From Ignelater luminosus (Eukaryota; Arthropoda; Insecta; Coleoptera; Elateridae), in contig VTPC01090600.1 of NCBI GenBank assembly GCA_011009095.1, positions 379,076-443,075 of the forward strand: a DNA stretch of 64,000 bases, written 5' to 3'. Below are positions 11,790 through 23,909 of the stretch, in pieces. The notes beneath the pieces were generated by a model that did no database searches, had not been told where the DNA came from, and saw only the letters and a list, made by a program, of their open reading frames with translations. The first letter of the stretch is position 1. The number at the start of each line of letters is the position of its first letter. Made by a program: the position numbers and the translations under genes.

Positions 11790-12560
11790 GGAACTTTTCC
11801 CAGTTTTTTGAAGATTGCAGCTATTATTTCAATTTTAAAAATAAGAGGAAACTCACAAATATAAACAATTATAGACCAGTTTCTATATTAAACGTAATCT
11901 CCAAGATCTTTGAGAAAATAGTTTATGTTAGAATCTTCAACCTTCTTGACAAGAATAAAAAATTATCGAACAGAACATGAGTCTAGAAGAGAGAGGTCGA
12001 CGGAAACTGCAGCATACGTGTTAAGCGATTTTGTGTATTGCTGGATTAATAAAGGCAACTTAATAGCAGGAGTTTTCTTCGATTTCACTCGAGCATTTGA
12101 TTGTAAGAACATTGTGAGTTCTCCAAAAAAAAGACTATTGTTCAGGCTTTAGAGGCTGCTGTGTATTGCAATGAATAATGGGATATTTAAAACAACAAAA
12201 GTTCTGTATTAGATGCAATAATACGCTTTCAAATAAATACACCAATTATAGAGGGGTTCCTCAGGGACCTGTGCTTGGAGCGCTTTTATTTAAATTATAT
12301 ATTGGTGATCTTGCACAATATGTTGAACACAATGTAGATTTCAATTATGCGTAGACAATTATGCAGATAATGCTGAGGTGCTAAATTTACAAGTATCTAC
12401 CGTTACTACGATTCTTTATAAATGGTACTATAGCAATGATCTAATGTTAAATATTGAAAAGACAGTTCTAATTAACTTTTACAACAGACAAAAAATAATA
12501 TTGGTGTAATAAATACTATGAATAATTTCCTTAAAGAATTAGACACTACGAAATTTCTTG
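11790..12560 (+). pseudogene. LINE reverse transcriptase (jockey/CR1-like)
   Basis: Starts with FPSFLKIAAIISI, then NINNYRPVSILNVISKIFEK (about 11860-11915), VRIFNLLDKNK, a RSTETAAYVLSDFVY segment, GVFFDFTRAFD (about 12068-12100, motif A region, with intact FD..RAFD), RGVPQGPVLGALLFKLYI (about 12250-12300, motif B), and NYADNAEVLNLQ (about 12370), where the catalytic YADD has become YADN. NDLMLNIEKTVLINF follows, and a FLGI segment near 12550. Several frame changes and stops are present. The open frame at 11925-12152 is one part of this and not a separate gene. Confidence 0.83.
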
Positions 12561-13892
12561 GAATTGAAGGGCCTAAATCACTAACGTCGACAACACATAT
12601 AGATGAACGGCACCTTATAAATTTCTTTAGACCTAAAATGTCTACCACCTGTTTATTACTCTTCGGCTTACAGCCGTATGTTTTATAATATAGGGTCAAA
12701 TGCTCGAGAGATATCAAAGAATCTGATCTCTCTTTGTATAAATAGATATTCCATTGGTGTAATTGCTGCAATTTCTGTTGACTTTGTTTCACAAAAGCCA
12801 TGTTGTGTATTGCAAAACATATTTTACATTTATTGATAATTGATAAACTTCAACAACCTGCTACAAATATATTTTTTTATTACTTTGTTAAACACGCTTA
12901 AAAACTGTTACAGAACGGTAATTATGAATATCATTTCTTATTATTATGAGTTCCTTTTTCGATTTTTAAATTTCTTGAACATTTTCCTGTCTCAAAACAG
13001 ATTTATTAAGTAAACCAAAGGTTCAACTATAAAATTAGCAATTTCCTTTGTAATAATTGCTTATATAAGTATTATCCATACCACTTCTCCATTTGTTCTT
13101 AAGCCAAACAAATAATCTATATAGGTTTGAAGAATAGCAGATTGTATCATTAGGATTAAAAGTGCCACTTTGATTAAGTTTGCAGGCAAGGCAAAGCAGA
13201 TTGTTTTTAGAATTAATATTTTGAAGTCTGCATTCGTTTTTTATACCTAGCTTGCAATTTAAGACAGTATGTATCTTTACATATCCAAAAAAGGTTTTTT
13301 ACTTGTCACATCATTTCTATTACTTTGGTTATTACCCAATTTTTGTTGCCATTAAAGATCTTTGTTTTAAAGAACAATTTACCTCAATGACTACTCTATA
13401 GTACTTACAATCTCAGTTAGAGTATCATCAACACTATAACTTTTTCTGTAAACTTCAGAGAAGTCAATAGCATTCATAAATGATTTAAGGCACTATATAT
13501 TATTTATAGAAGTATCTCTGTAACTGAAATTAGAATCTTCATTGTAATTACTATCTCTAATATCTATTTAACGTTAATAAATTAATAACAAATAAGAGGT
13601 TTTTTTGCAAAATACCTATTTTGCTAGAATTCTAATTTCAAAGTAGAACTGCAAGTCAACAGTGATGTAAAAGGTAAAACATTCACATTTGTACTTTCAA
13701 GTCACAGTAGCCTTTTGTAAAGACTGACGGTAACACGTTTTTTGATACACAAAGTGGCAAGTTCAAATCTTAACCGAGACATTACTTTTAATTTAAAATT
13801 TGCAAAAATCAGTTTTTCAAATTTAAGAGAATTATGAAAATCTTAAAAAATTATTTCTTTAAACTTAAATTCAAAAAGACAAAACTCTTAAA

Positions 13893-13911
13893 TATCTATC
13901 TATCTATCTAT
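13893..13911. repeat. (TATC)n microsatellite
   Basis: Nearly five TATC units in a row, uninterrupted. No associated gene. Confidence 0.9.
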
Positions 13912-14876
13912 GGTAGAAAAAAATTTAAAAAGTTATTAGTAGGCAATAATAGACAACATATTCTATTTATCGTACAAATACTGTATTTTTGAAAATAGTT
14001 TTTATTTAAATACTTTACTTGGTTTTAGTTATTTTTTTACGCTGGTGTAAATTACTCTTTTTAATTACTGGCGTGTGGATACTAAATTTTTGATTATACA
14101 ATGCAATGCCATTCTCCTTTAGTAACATTTCCACGGCATTTCACCTTTCGGTTTCGCACTCACTTCCAAAAATAAAATTTATTATTAAGGTTCACGAACA
14201 CCAAACGATAAAAACATTCGCATAATCGTTATTGGTATAATGAACTCACGTCATTTTTTATCTAAATGCCAGCTTATGAGTGAGAATCTGAATAAAATTA
14301 TTAACCCTTGAATTCTAAAAATTAGAAATAAAATTATCTAAGGCATGAAATCCTTTTTGAAAGCTAACATCATAATTAAAGATCGTACTAAATCGTTTCA
14401 GGCCAAGACATAAAAACGTACTATCCTCATATAAATATGGTTTCTTCATCAACTAGCTTATCTACCTTTGTATGGCTTTAGTCTTTTAATCGCGATGATT
14501 CAGCACTTTTGGTCAGCCGTCAGCAGTACAATGTAAGCTGTAATCCAATAAACTGTCTTCTCTATAAAAGCTTTGGAAATTAAGCCCACATTCCCTATTA
14601 CCTTGTATTCCCTATTGTAAAAGCATCAGCAATAATCAGCTTTTCTGTAACGCACTTCTCCTTTTTCTCTCTCACTCACTCCACTCTGTTCAACTTATTT
14701 TCCGAGTGGATAAATGAGAATTTATTCTGAGCCAACTTAAAGGAAAATATTAAACATTCTTGGTTTATTTTTATGTAAAGCAACAAAAAAAAATCACTTT
14801 GTGTATGTGAAAATCATTAAAAATACAATTTTTATGGGTTTATCCTGTCTATAGAAAAGAAAAATCGCCTCGAAAA

Positions 14877-14896
14877 AAAATCAACCGGTTGATTTT
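14877..14896. promoter_or_regulatory. 20-bp perfect palindrome containing AACCGGTT
   Basis: AAAATCAACCGGTTGATTTT reads identically on both strands. Its core AACCGGTT is the published consensus of the Grainyhead/CP2 family of insect transcription factors. A binding role is an inference from motif identity only; a single chance palindrome is possible. Confidence 0.35.
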
Positions 14897-17800
14897 ATGA
14901 AGTTTTATCATAACAAAAGAACTTTATAAAATTCAGTCATTATTTGCGTTGTTTGGAAAATTTATACGTAACAGTCTTTTATAAAACTTCAACACTGATT
15001 AAGTACGTATAGGTAAATATCTCATCAATAGCAAGCTTGTGACAGGTAACTACTAAAGCTTAATAAATACAGCTCAAACTTATCAACACCGGAGCAATAG
15101 CGTACTCATTAATGAATGAACTTCTTCCTGAAACAATGAAACCATTTTAACCTTTCATAGATTGTTAAAGTATTACCTAAAAGGTTACGCCGGCTCTGTA
15201 TACCCATATTAATTATTTGGAGGAAGTGTTTAAACGCTAACTAATCAATTTTTACTCAAACGGTTTCAGCACACAGAAAAATGTATTCCGCGTATGCTCA
15301 GCATGAGATTGATTTCCATTGTGTAGGAACAGTCGGGTCAACCACGTCAACTCGTCTGTCAATTCAGCATGGTGCCTAACCTTCCCCATCAACCCACTTT
15401 ATGACTGAATTCTAAAGCTAATTTATCAAACAAAGCTGTAATATTTTTTGAAAGTAAAAACTTGGAAACTTTTTAATATCCAACGAGATTAATAAAAAAA
15501 TATGAACAACGTTAATCTTCAGACAAGTTTAGAAATATGACTTAACATTTTTATATTAAAACTAATTAGAATTTCGCATCTTTTCAAAATTGAAACTGAT
15601 TATTCTAGACAATACTAATATCATGCAAATTGAGAATTATTTTTCAGGAGGAATATTTTGTTGTTAAAAGAAAAACTTTTAAATTGATATAGTACGAGAA
15701 AGTATGATAACTTTATATGCAAACAATCTTTGACGTTTACTTTCACAGAATAATAATAATAAAAATTTATGGTTGGTAAGAGTTTTTGCAAACTCCAATA
15801 CTTATTTATCTTGCCTTCTTAGTATCCTTTGATCTACAAAAAATAGGCCCCTAAAAGTTCAAATCTGTCATCACAACTTAAGCGTCACAAATATGTTTGT
15901 CTATCGTCTAGTGACAAGTGTGAAAATACCTACACATTTTTTTAAAGTCCAAAGCACAGGAAAAATTACTGCTTTATAAGAAATTTCACCTTTGTGACAC
16001 TATGCAAATAAAATATGTGTTTGGAATGCCCTCTGGCATACTTTCACATTTTCTTTTTCGTTCAGATGTCCACTCAATTAAATATCATCTTGCAAAAATG
16101 ATTGATTGTGTGTTTGCCTGCGTGGTACAAATCATCGCTTAATAATTATAGTTTATGATGTGCTGATGTAGCATACTTAATGAAAGAAAACTTGCCAAAC
16201 TTCTAAAGTGTCTTGCTTGCAAAACTGAATCCCATGTATTTTTGTCACGTCCTAAGATCGAACAGTGCATGGTATAGTAAATAAAATACTTTTAATGTCC
16301 TTCTCCTTCCTGGTAAAAAAGCGCTTTGATGCATTTTATCTTTTCTTCATAGCATGGCTGTTGTAGAAAATTGCTAACTACTTAGTTCTAAGTTTACTTT
16401 GTCTTTTGCTTTGGTGTAGGAAATATTAAAAATGTGGAAGGTCAAAAGCTTAGTTCTGGTATTTTGCTTATAAAGATGGGAATTATTACGATTTTACAAC
16501 TTTTTTTATCTCTAAGGTAACTCTCAAGGTATTGCAATTGAAATGAGTTGATGTAACTGTTACTATCAGTGCTATCAGTGGCGACTGTATGAATGAGAGT
16601 ATTCTATAAGTATGTAGGCCTTAAAAAATACAAAAGTGACTTTTCGTGATCAGTAATACAAATTCTTTTAAAAAAGCTTCTGTTCAACACAGCAGTGTAG
16701 TGGTGATAAGTCTAGAACTTTTTAGTTGCCGGGAGGACTCGAGACTAATTTTTCCCAATTCCTGCAAATTTTCGGGACTTGAGCACAATTTTAAAAACTT
16801 TAGTTCCTACGGGTTAGTTCTGCCATTTTAATTTCTTTTTAATTTTATGCACTTCCATCAAACTAATTTGTTTTTATATTCATTTTATTTATATTAATAA
16901 GCAATTGTGTAATGCAAACACTAACATAAGGCGCACATTTTATTAACAAGCTAGTTTAAACATGTGGAAAGGCTTTTCACTGTAGGGAATAGATTTAATT
17001 ATACTTGAAATTACAATTCAAGAACATTTTTATCTCTTGTTTGGGTGACTATCACATCAACTTATATGATTACCTTCATGAATCAGATAAAGGTGTTGCC
17101 GTTATGTTCAAATAGCGTCTAGCTATGCAAGTGGTGTAATTTAGTATCATTGCGTCCTCCCTGCGAGGTTGTATTATGCACCCCTCACGTATCATAGACA
17201 CACCTGCCATCATTTAATAGTTATGATGATGGAACGTTGTAGCTTTTTCAAGTTTTCATAGAAAATAATTATTGAAACAGCGCTACAATCGAGCGTGCGA
17301 TAAATTGCAATAAAAACTAGAGTGCTGGCTGAATTGACCCTGATTGATCGGCCTCAACATGATATAATGCGACTTCTATGCAAACAATAAATTAGAAAAG
17401 AGGTAGTTTAATGATTTTACAGGTTGCACGTAATTATTTTAAATATTTGGTTGGTCACGCCTTGCGCCCTCTGAATCGTTGTGCCCCAAGCATCGCAAGA
17501 CCGTTAGAAACACAAAAACACTTGCGTTTGTCAGCGAGGCCTCTAACCAGAAACTTATGACTCGAATTGTGCAATTCTTTATAGTTTTAGTTGTCAACAA
17601 CCTTTTCACATCTTTAAATTAAAACTCAGAAGACTGGAGTCACGAACCTCAAACTGTTGTTTCTGGGACTCGAGACAACACATTCCTAGAAATTTCCCGA
17701 GAATTCTCGAATCAGAAACCCTAGAGATCCAACGAGTATTTGCTCATTTGAATCCTCTTTTAAGAATACAGATGGCCTCTCAGTCTTTACCCTTTGGTAC

Positions 17801-18541
17801 ACAGAATTTGTGATCTTCTAACAAAGGCGCCGCATTTGGAGACTGTTCCGGACTTGTCAAAACTAATATACAAAATCGTCGATTAATATTTTGTTATCAG
17901 AACAGAATCTGTGCAGTTAATTCAGTAATCGCTACCGCGTCAACTTGACAAGCCATTTGTATGAAATTTAGGTTACAATACACATATCAGTATTATGAAG
18001 TGAAAAAATGTAGGTATTATGTACAGATGCTGAGAGTACTCAAAACATAACCAGTTCGCAATAAGCACTTTATGGGTAATCACAATTGAAAAATAGAATT
18101 AATTACTTATCCTGATGTCGAAGTCTGTTGTTAAAGCATACCTTGGTACAGTGATTTCAAAGAACTCCATATAGACATTTGAAAGTTAGTTCATATTAAA
18201 ATGTTTCTATTGCCTATTGTCCCCTTTTGCTTTTGTTGCTAAGAAAACAAGACAGGCAAAGCTAGTTCCTGTAGGTGCTAATCAGTCAAGGCAACGGTAA
18301 GCTGATGAAATAGTAGAAAGTTCAAGTTATTAATCAGCTATTGATGGGTTTGGTTGCCACGTACGTAATTTCATTGCTTTGTTGCAATACATTTTCAAGT
18401 TCAAGATTTGATAAAAGTGGACGCAATTGATAATTTTGTTTTTGATTCCATTATTATTTGTCCATAAGACTTTTAGTCAGCTATAACGCCCAAGAACCTT
18501 GAAGATCCCCTAACGAAAAACATATGAATTTAGTGTTCGCA

Positions 18542-18608
18542 TGACTCCTTCCGAGTCACGCTGTTTCGTCACAGAGGATGCTCCACCATACGGTACTACA
18601 TCCTCTGT
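18542..18608. repeat. Two adjacent hairpins at the left edge of the GC-rich island
   Basis: TGACTC (18542-18547) pairs with GAGTCA (18553-18558) around a 5-nt loop. Immediately after, ACAGAGGATG (18571-18580) pairs perfectly with CATCCTCTGT (18599-18608) around an 18-nt loop. Both stems are GC-containing and perfect, which is unusual in this AT-rich window. Confidence 0.75.
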
Positions 18609-19420
18609 TAATACGCGGCATTATTATAGTTCCAAAAACAAAACCTTGATAGTTTGATAACAATCTGGTTCCGTCCGCGAGCGCCGTTCGCTTATCAATA
18701 GCGGACCTGCCCACCTCTTCCCCCTCTGATTTTTTCCTACTTAACCACGCGAGCAACACTTCACCGGAACCGCACCATCGTCACTTTAATCGTCGTCTTC
18801 GCACTTTCTTTATTAGGTTACTCTATGCTAGCTTGGTCCTTGATGTGTTACTTCACCTTCACCTTTTTACTGCTTCTCTAATTATTCTAATACCGTACCC
18901 TCCCTGTTATCATTATCCTATATATCCCCTCTGCCCTAGCCTTCTACCCTACCCATTATTTGTTCCCTATTTAACGCATCCCTTGTCCACACCCCGGCCC
19001 CAGCACCCAAAGTCAGCCAACCAAACACCCTCCGCCCATTTATCGCCCACGTCGCCTCTTCTCCTTTCTCAGTTGCTCTCCCCCGACGCTTCCCGCCCGT
19101 CTTTCGCGAGCTGACCCGAGCAGCCTGGGTTATCGCTTCGTCAGGATATCGTGCCCAACATCCAGCCGCTAGTCAATCAGAGTATTTACGTAGGAAGGGC
19201 CCAGATAATAGCGCCGGGCGAATCAATTGGCTCCTTTGCCAAAGGCTCTGCATCCATAGAAGTCCCATGGCAGCCCTCTTACTCAGGCGAAGTAGCTGGA
19301 CAGGCGGCGGTCTACGGTGGGCTCGAGCTCCATAGGTTAGGTGTTTCGAGGAGCGACTCCCCCTCCCATAATTCATTCCCTATTTGTCTCCTAAATACTT
19401 ATTGTTAAATCCTAAATCCT
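18542..19420. other. GC- and CpG-rich island of unknown origin
   Basis: Composition switches abruptly from AT-rich to GC/CpG-rich for nearly 900 bp and back. The middle (about 18840-19090) is strongly pyrimidine-rich on the plus strand. Open frames of 67 (minus, 18556-18759), 93 (18833-19114), 85 (19151-19408) and 67 codons occur, but high GC lengthens chance frames and none has a motif I recognise. The last 250 bp (GGCGGTCTACGGTGGGCTCG... to about 19340), followed by CTTATTGTTAAATCCTAA near 19398, has the feel of an interspersed-repeat 3' end. Candidates: an unrecognised mobile element, an LTR or leader with promoter activity, or a host CpG-rich promoter. Confidence 0.55.
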
Positions 19421-22400
19421 AACGGAAAACAGTCGAACTTGAATGATTTTTATTTATGGTACGCTGAGAAGTTTTATAATAATTTTAAACCATTTCTATT
19501 TCAAACAGCAAATGAGGCACTAAAGGTGAATTTGATTTGAGATAAGTTAAGACGTGGTCTGGGGTTTCAAAAATCCCCTTTCTAAGTTGAACCTTTTTAG
19601 TTTAGAAGGGTGCGAAAGTAATGCAAGTCTCTACGAACTTGGTCTATACAACAAACTAAATTTATTATAAAATTTGTCTTGGGAATTGGCCCTAAAGCAT
19701 CTTTTACAAAATATGAGTATGCAACCAAGAGACTGGGACAGCCACGCGACGTCACAGCCTGTGCCAGTAGTTGTCCCCATAACAACCGGCGAACACTGAA
19801 AGTAGCGTTGCAGGTAACAAACCAAAGAATTTAATGCAAGTTATTGTATGCAACTGTCATCACATCTTATCCTTAGTCGTTCACTGCTCAACTGTCTGCA
19901 ATGATGTCAAACGCATACCAAACCTCTAAATAAAAGCAACGCTACAAAATAATATAATCCTTCACGTTCATGGTCTACTAACAGGTTTCACTTTGTTAGT
20001 GCAAGATGACAGACAGCAGGGCTTCAAATATACGGTTAGCAGTCCAGCCCTATCGACGTTCGTTAAGCAGTGATGCTAACGCGCCTTAAAAATTAGCAGC
20101 GACACCAACGCTAGTAAAAGTGGTGCTTACGCAAATTCGTAACACTGCAATTGAGCCACTGACAAAGGCTACTCGGTAGAAAAAAACCCTCGTTCTGCAA
20201 CTTTTACAAATTGTTCTAGAATCTAAGAATCTCCGATGAATGGTTTTTAGAGGAAACCTATTCTGAACAAGGTAGAAAGTATTCAGTGAAACACAGCAAC
20301 TCAAAAATTTCTTAAGCTTCATTTTATCCCTCAGAATTTTTAAGTAATTGGCAATTATATCATAGTGCCCCAAAATTCCTGCAAGTTATTTTACCCTACT
20401 TCAAATTCATTATCAGATTTTTCATGCCAAGTAAAAGATCTTAAATTGTAATTTCCCAGAACACTTTAAAACTCTGCAAGATCTAATATTTAGCTTGACA
20501 CGACTCTTGGTGGAAACCCTTCTTCTTATAAATATTTCACATAATTGTGGTTTTAGATAATATCCAACTGACTTTGTAAACCCTGATTGGCGTCAGAAGA
20601 TTAAACTCAAAGACCAACCCATATTTTCGTCGGTGTATAGTAGGATGTTTTATTTTAATTACAATAAATTTAATTAATGCAAGAACGAATTTCTCTAATG
20701 AAGTCAAATAAGAAATTTTATACTGCTGGAGCAAAAGTAAGTTCTTGAAAGTAGCCCTTTAGAAATTTGTCACATGATTGTTGCCCATACCATAAGGCCA
20801 AACTAAAATTACGAAAACGATTCGTGATTCATTGCTGGAATTATCAAAAACTACAGTTGGCAAGCTTCGACAGATTCTGTTTGGGTATCGATTATCAGTA
20901 CAAGATGTTCTTTCTAAAAGTCATATTTGTGCAACGAAAATCAGTTCTCGGCATTTTACAGTTTTTCTTAGAATCTCAATTTATGGGCTTTGACTTGCCA
21001 AGAAATTCAGTTATTGAACATGAAACAACGACATCCTGCAAAAAACCTTTAAAAGGGCAGACACTTTTGTCTGTATAGGCTTCTGTGCTTGGGCAGTTGT
21101 ACAACAAATGAGTAGAAAGTATTTTTATGTTATTGTCGATCAAGGCCTATTTAGAAAGTCCAAGTTCTATATAAAAATAATTAAGAGAATCTCTGTTAAT
21201 CATGATGGTTGCACATATTTAATTAGCTTATAATAAAAGAAGAAATCTCAATAATTTAAATCCTAAAATATTTTAAAAGCATGCATTTATGCGTTGTACA
21301 GTATAATAAATGAAGACTAAAAAAGCACTATTCAGAAAATATCAAGACCAATTTAGTGTTCCATTACGAAACCAGGAAATATCTATCGAAAGAAAAATAT
21401 GACGCAAAAACTGTACATTGGGAATAAAAGCAAGACGCAATTTTATTCAAGTTTTATAAAAAGGAAAGCATTAAATTAAATTGAAATGGAAACTGGAACG
21501 TTATCAAGAAACTCGTATAGTACTTGTCGAAAGCACGATCGAGAATAAAACAGTATTTTATTAAGTGGAGCCTACTTTTTAATAATAAATTGTGTTTGTA
21601 AGCTGGGTTTTCATATTAAGCATTAATTAAACATACACAAAGGTTTCATTTAAATTTGATGTTTGTATAAGTCGGTTAAAAACGTTTTCTGATTTTTCGT
21701 TTAACAACATCACATTTATAAGAATCAACCGTTAAAGCAGCTAATGGGGGTGTGTTTTTATCTCGGGAAGCTTTCTACATTTTTCACCACCTTTGCATCT
21801 ATTACGAACAATGGGTTACATTTGTTTATTTTTCATGGAGTCTTTACTGGTGATAGATTGCTTAGCCAGGGGAAAAGGCTCGAAAATAAACATTCTCAGG
21901 TTTCGGTTGGTGTGTATAGGTTTCCAAGCATTCCTAATGTTTCTTAAATTCAACTCCTATTTGGTAATAACATGTTGATCTTTGAGCTAATATTAACTTG
22001 TATATTACAATTTAGTTTAAGCTTCAGCCCATTTGGTAAATATTTACCAACAACCTCAGAAACTTTAACCGAAGATTAATTATAAGCAATTTACACAGAA
22101 TGTGGAAATGTACCCGGCTATCCCTCGTGATACCTCCGAACTAGTTATAAAGATGGACGCACATAAAAGGGAGGATATATAAAACCTTCCAGTTAAATGA
22201 AACAAATGAATCGCAAGTTTTCGCGTGGGGTTCTTCCGCAGTGGGCGTTGTTCTTTCGTCGAAAACGTTTCCATTTAGAATCTTTAAAGTCATACACAAA
22301 GTTGGAGATTTTAAAGTACCAAAAACTTTGGAAGCTGCTATTTATTGACTAACTTTTCATATTATGCTGAATATATTGAGGTTATTTTAGCTTTTAGAGA

Positions 22401-23909
22401 CTGATAACACCGCTATAATTCAAAGAATTAAGTGCTAATTCTAAAGAATAATTACTGAGTTACTCGACACCTAATAAATTTCAAAAGTTTTGAGCTGTAG
22501 AATTAAACGCAAATGCAACTTTTCTTTTTTTTTGGTCTGTCGTTAAGCTTGTCTGCCAAGCGCTTTCAGCGCTTTTGTATACTTAATTGTACCTTGCTAG
22601 TTCCCAAAGTGACATCATATTGCAAGTAATTACCAGTTATTCAAGCTTACTTAGAAATAATTATCTTAGAATCGGAGAGAGACCAATTATGTATTATTTT
22701 CTATTACTTTCAAGAAAATCTTCGACCTTGTGATTATACAAATGCATCTAGTTTGCAATTTTTAATGATAGTGAATGAATATGGTATATTTATCGTGATA
22801 ACTGATAAGTTTAACAAAAGTCGAAGCATCCCTCTCTTACAAAGTTATTGACCTATCAGTGTTTCCTAACCCTTTACCTACTTAGTCTTACTATTTTTTT
22901 TTGTGACACACCTGATCATAAACTTAAAGAATAAAACCAGAAATATACTTTCCAATAAAATGAAGGAAAAAGTTTTTTGGGCAGCCCAATTTTTAAGGAA
23001 ATTCGTTTGTATTACACTGTAAGGCAAGTACAGATGCGATTTCTAACCTTTTTCAGTTTATTCGTTATAAGTAACTGAACATTTGCATATAAACGTAGGT
23101 ATGAGCTTAATTAGCAGCTTTGTCTCACATAAGTGGAAACTGTTCACATCAACATTTACGTACGTACGTACTGCTAAGTAAGTTCATTTAAAAATTTTAT
23201 TATATTTTAACTTTTATCTATGTAGATATTTTCGGACATAATGGCACACATCAAAAGAATTATAGTTGTTTTACCCCTAAATAGTGATTTTTGTGGTTTT
23301 TTCTCTTTTTTACATGTTTCAATGGTTTCTGTAGCTTTTTTGATTTAACTGCATGAACTAAGTGCTGTTTATTGTGGTTACAATTATTGTTAACAATGGT
23401 TGTCATGGCGTACTCAGTGCATGCAAACTAAAGTTAATCGAAATTGCTATCAATAATCTTATTTTGCAATTGCAATATTACGTATTTGAATAGAAATTTT
23501 ATCTTGGTAATTCTGTTGTTTTAATGTAAAACATGGTAACAAGGGATGCAGTAGAACAGATTCTAAAAAATTATATTAGTACACATGTAAACTTAAAAAA
23601 TCAAGAGCTTTTAAAATTAACTGTATTATCGTCTACAATTGTTATATTATTATCTTTTATTCAACTCTCTTTAATGCTGATGGTAAGTTATCAAGAAGTA
23701 TATGTACAACTAATTAAAATTCCTTTAATGCAATTCTGTTGAAACAATTAAATGAAGTTATTCAACATAAGAGAAAATATTAATCAAACATCAACTGTAG
23801 ATATAAAATGTAGATTCAATATGACAAACCCAGTATTACTTTTAAACACATGATAACTTCTCTCCATTCTACCATCTTACTCAGTTACTTCGTGCAAAAT
23901 ATCTGTATA
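19421..23909. other. Stretch without recognisable genes
   Basis: Frames of 60-103 codons at 19597-19825 (-), 20086-20373 (-), 20537-20734 (-), 20767-21078 (+), 21744-21978 (+), 22080-22274 (-) and 23533-23742 (+) show no family motifs I can name. About 19740-20110 is somewhat richer in GC than its surroundings. ACGTACGTACGTAC repeats at about 23158-23171. No element ends were recognised. Confidence 0.45.

Larger units (their letters stand above)
9600..12860 (+). mobile_element. Jockey/CR1-like LINE, broken and split by piggyBac
   Basis: Two plus-strand pieces of a non-LTR retrotransposon flank a piggyBac relic. The left piece (9604-10080) is the endonuclease C-terminus plus the KRPWVTREI linker. 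The right piece (about 11790-12560, fading out by 12860) is the reverse transcriptase from FPSFLKIAAI through the YADD region. Roughly 200 residues expected between linker and FPSFLKIA are missing, so the insertion was accompanied or followed by a deletion. The family style resembles the LINE beginning at 62.5 kb in this window, but overlap is too small to show they are the same family. Confidence 0.8.
12861..18541. other. AT-rich stretch without recognisable genes
   Basis: No coding domain, RNA gene or clear element end was recognised. A 61-codon frame at 16646-16831 (+) has no motif. The pieces GGACTCGAGAC at about 16735 and GGGACTCGAGACAAC at about 17668 occur in direct orientation with partly similar surroundings (TTCCTGC/TTCCTAG, AATTTTC/AATTTCC), which may reflect one old repeat. 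Two small features inside are listed separately. Confidence 0.5.

Noticed and set aside
18556..19408. Open frames of 67-93 codons as genes
   Set aside because: They overlap on both strands inside a GC-rich island, where stop codons are rarer by composition. No motif or convincing start context was seen.
19440..20110. tRNA- or 5S-derived SINE
   Set aside because: The sequence is somewhat GC-richer, but no A-box/B-box pair or cloverleaf could be recognised.
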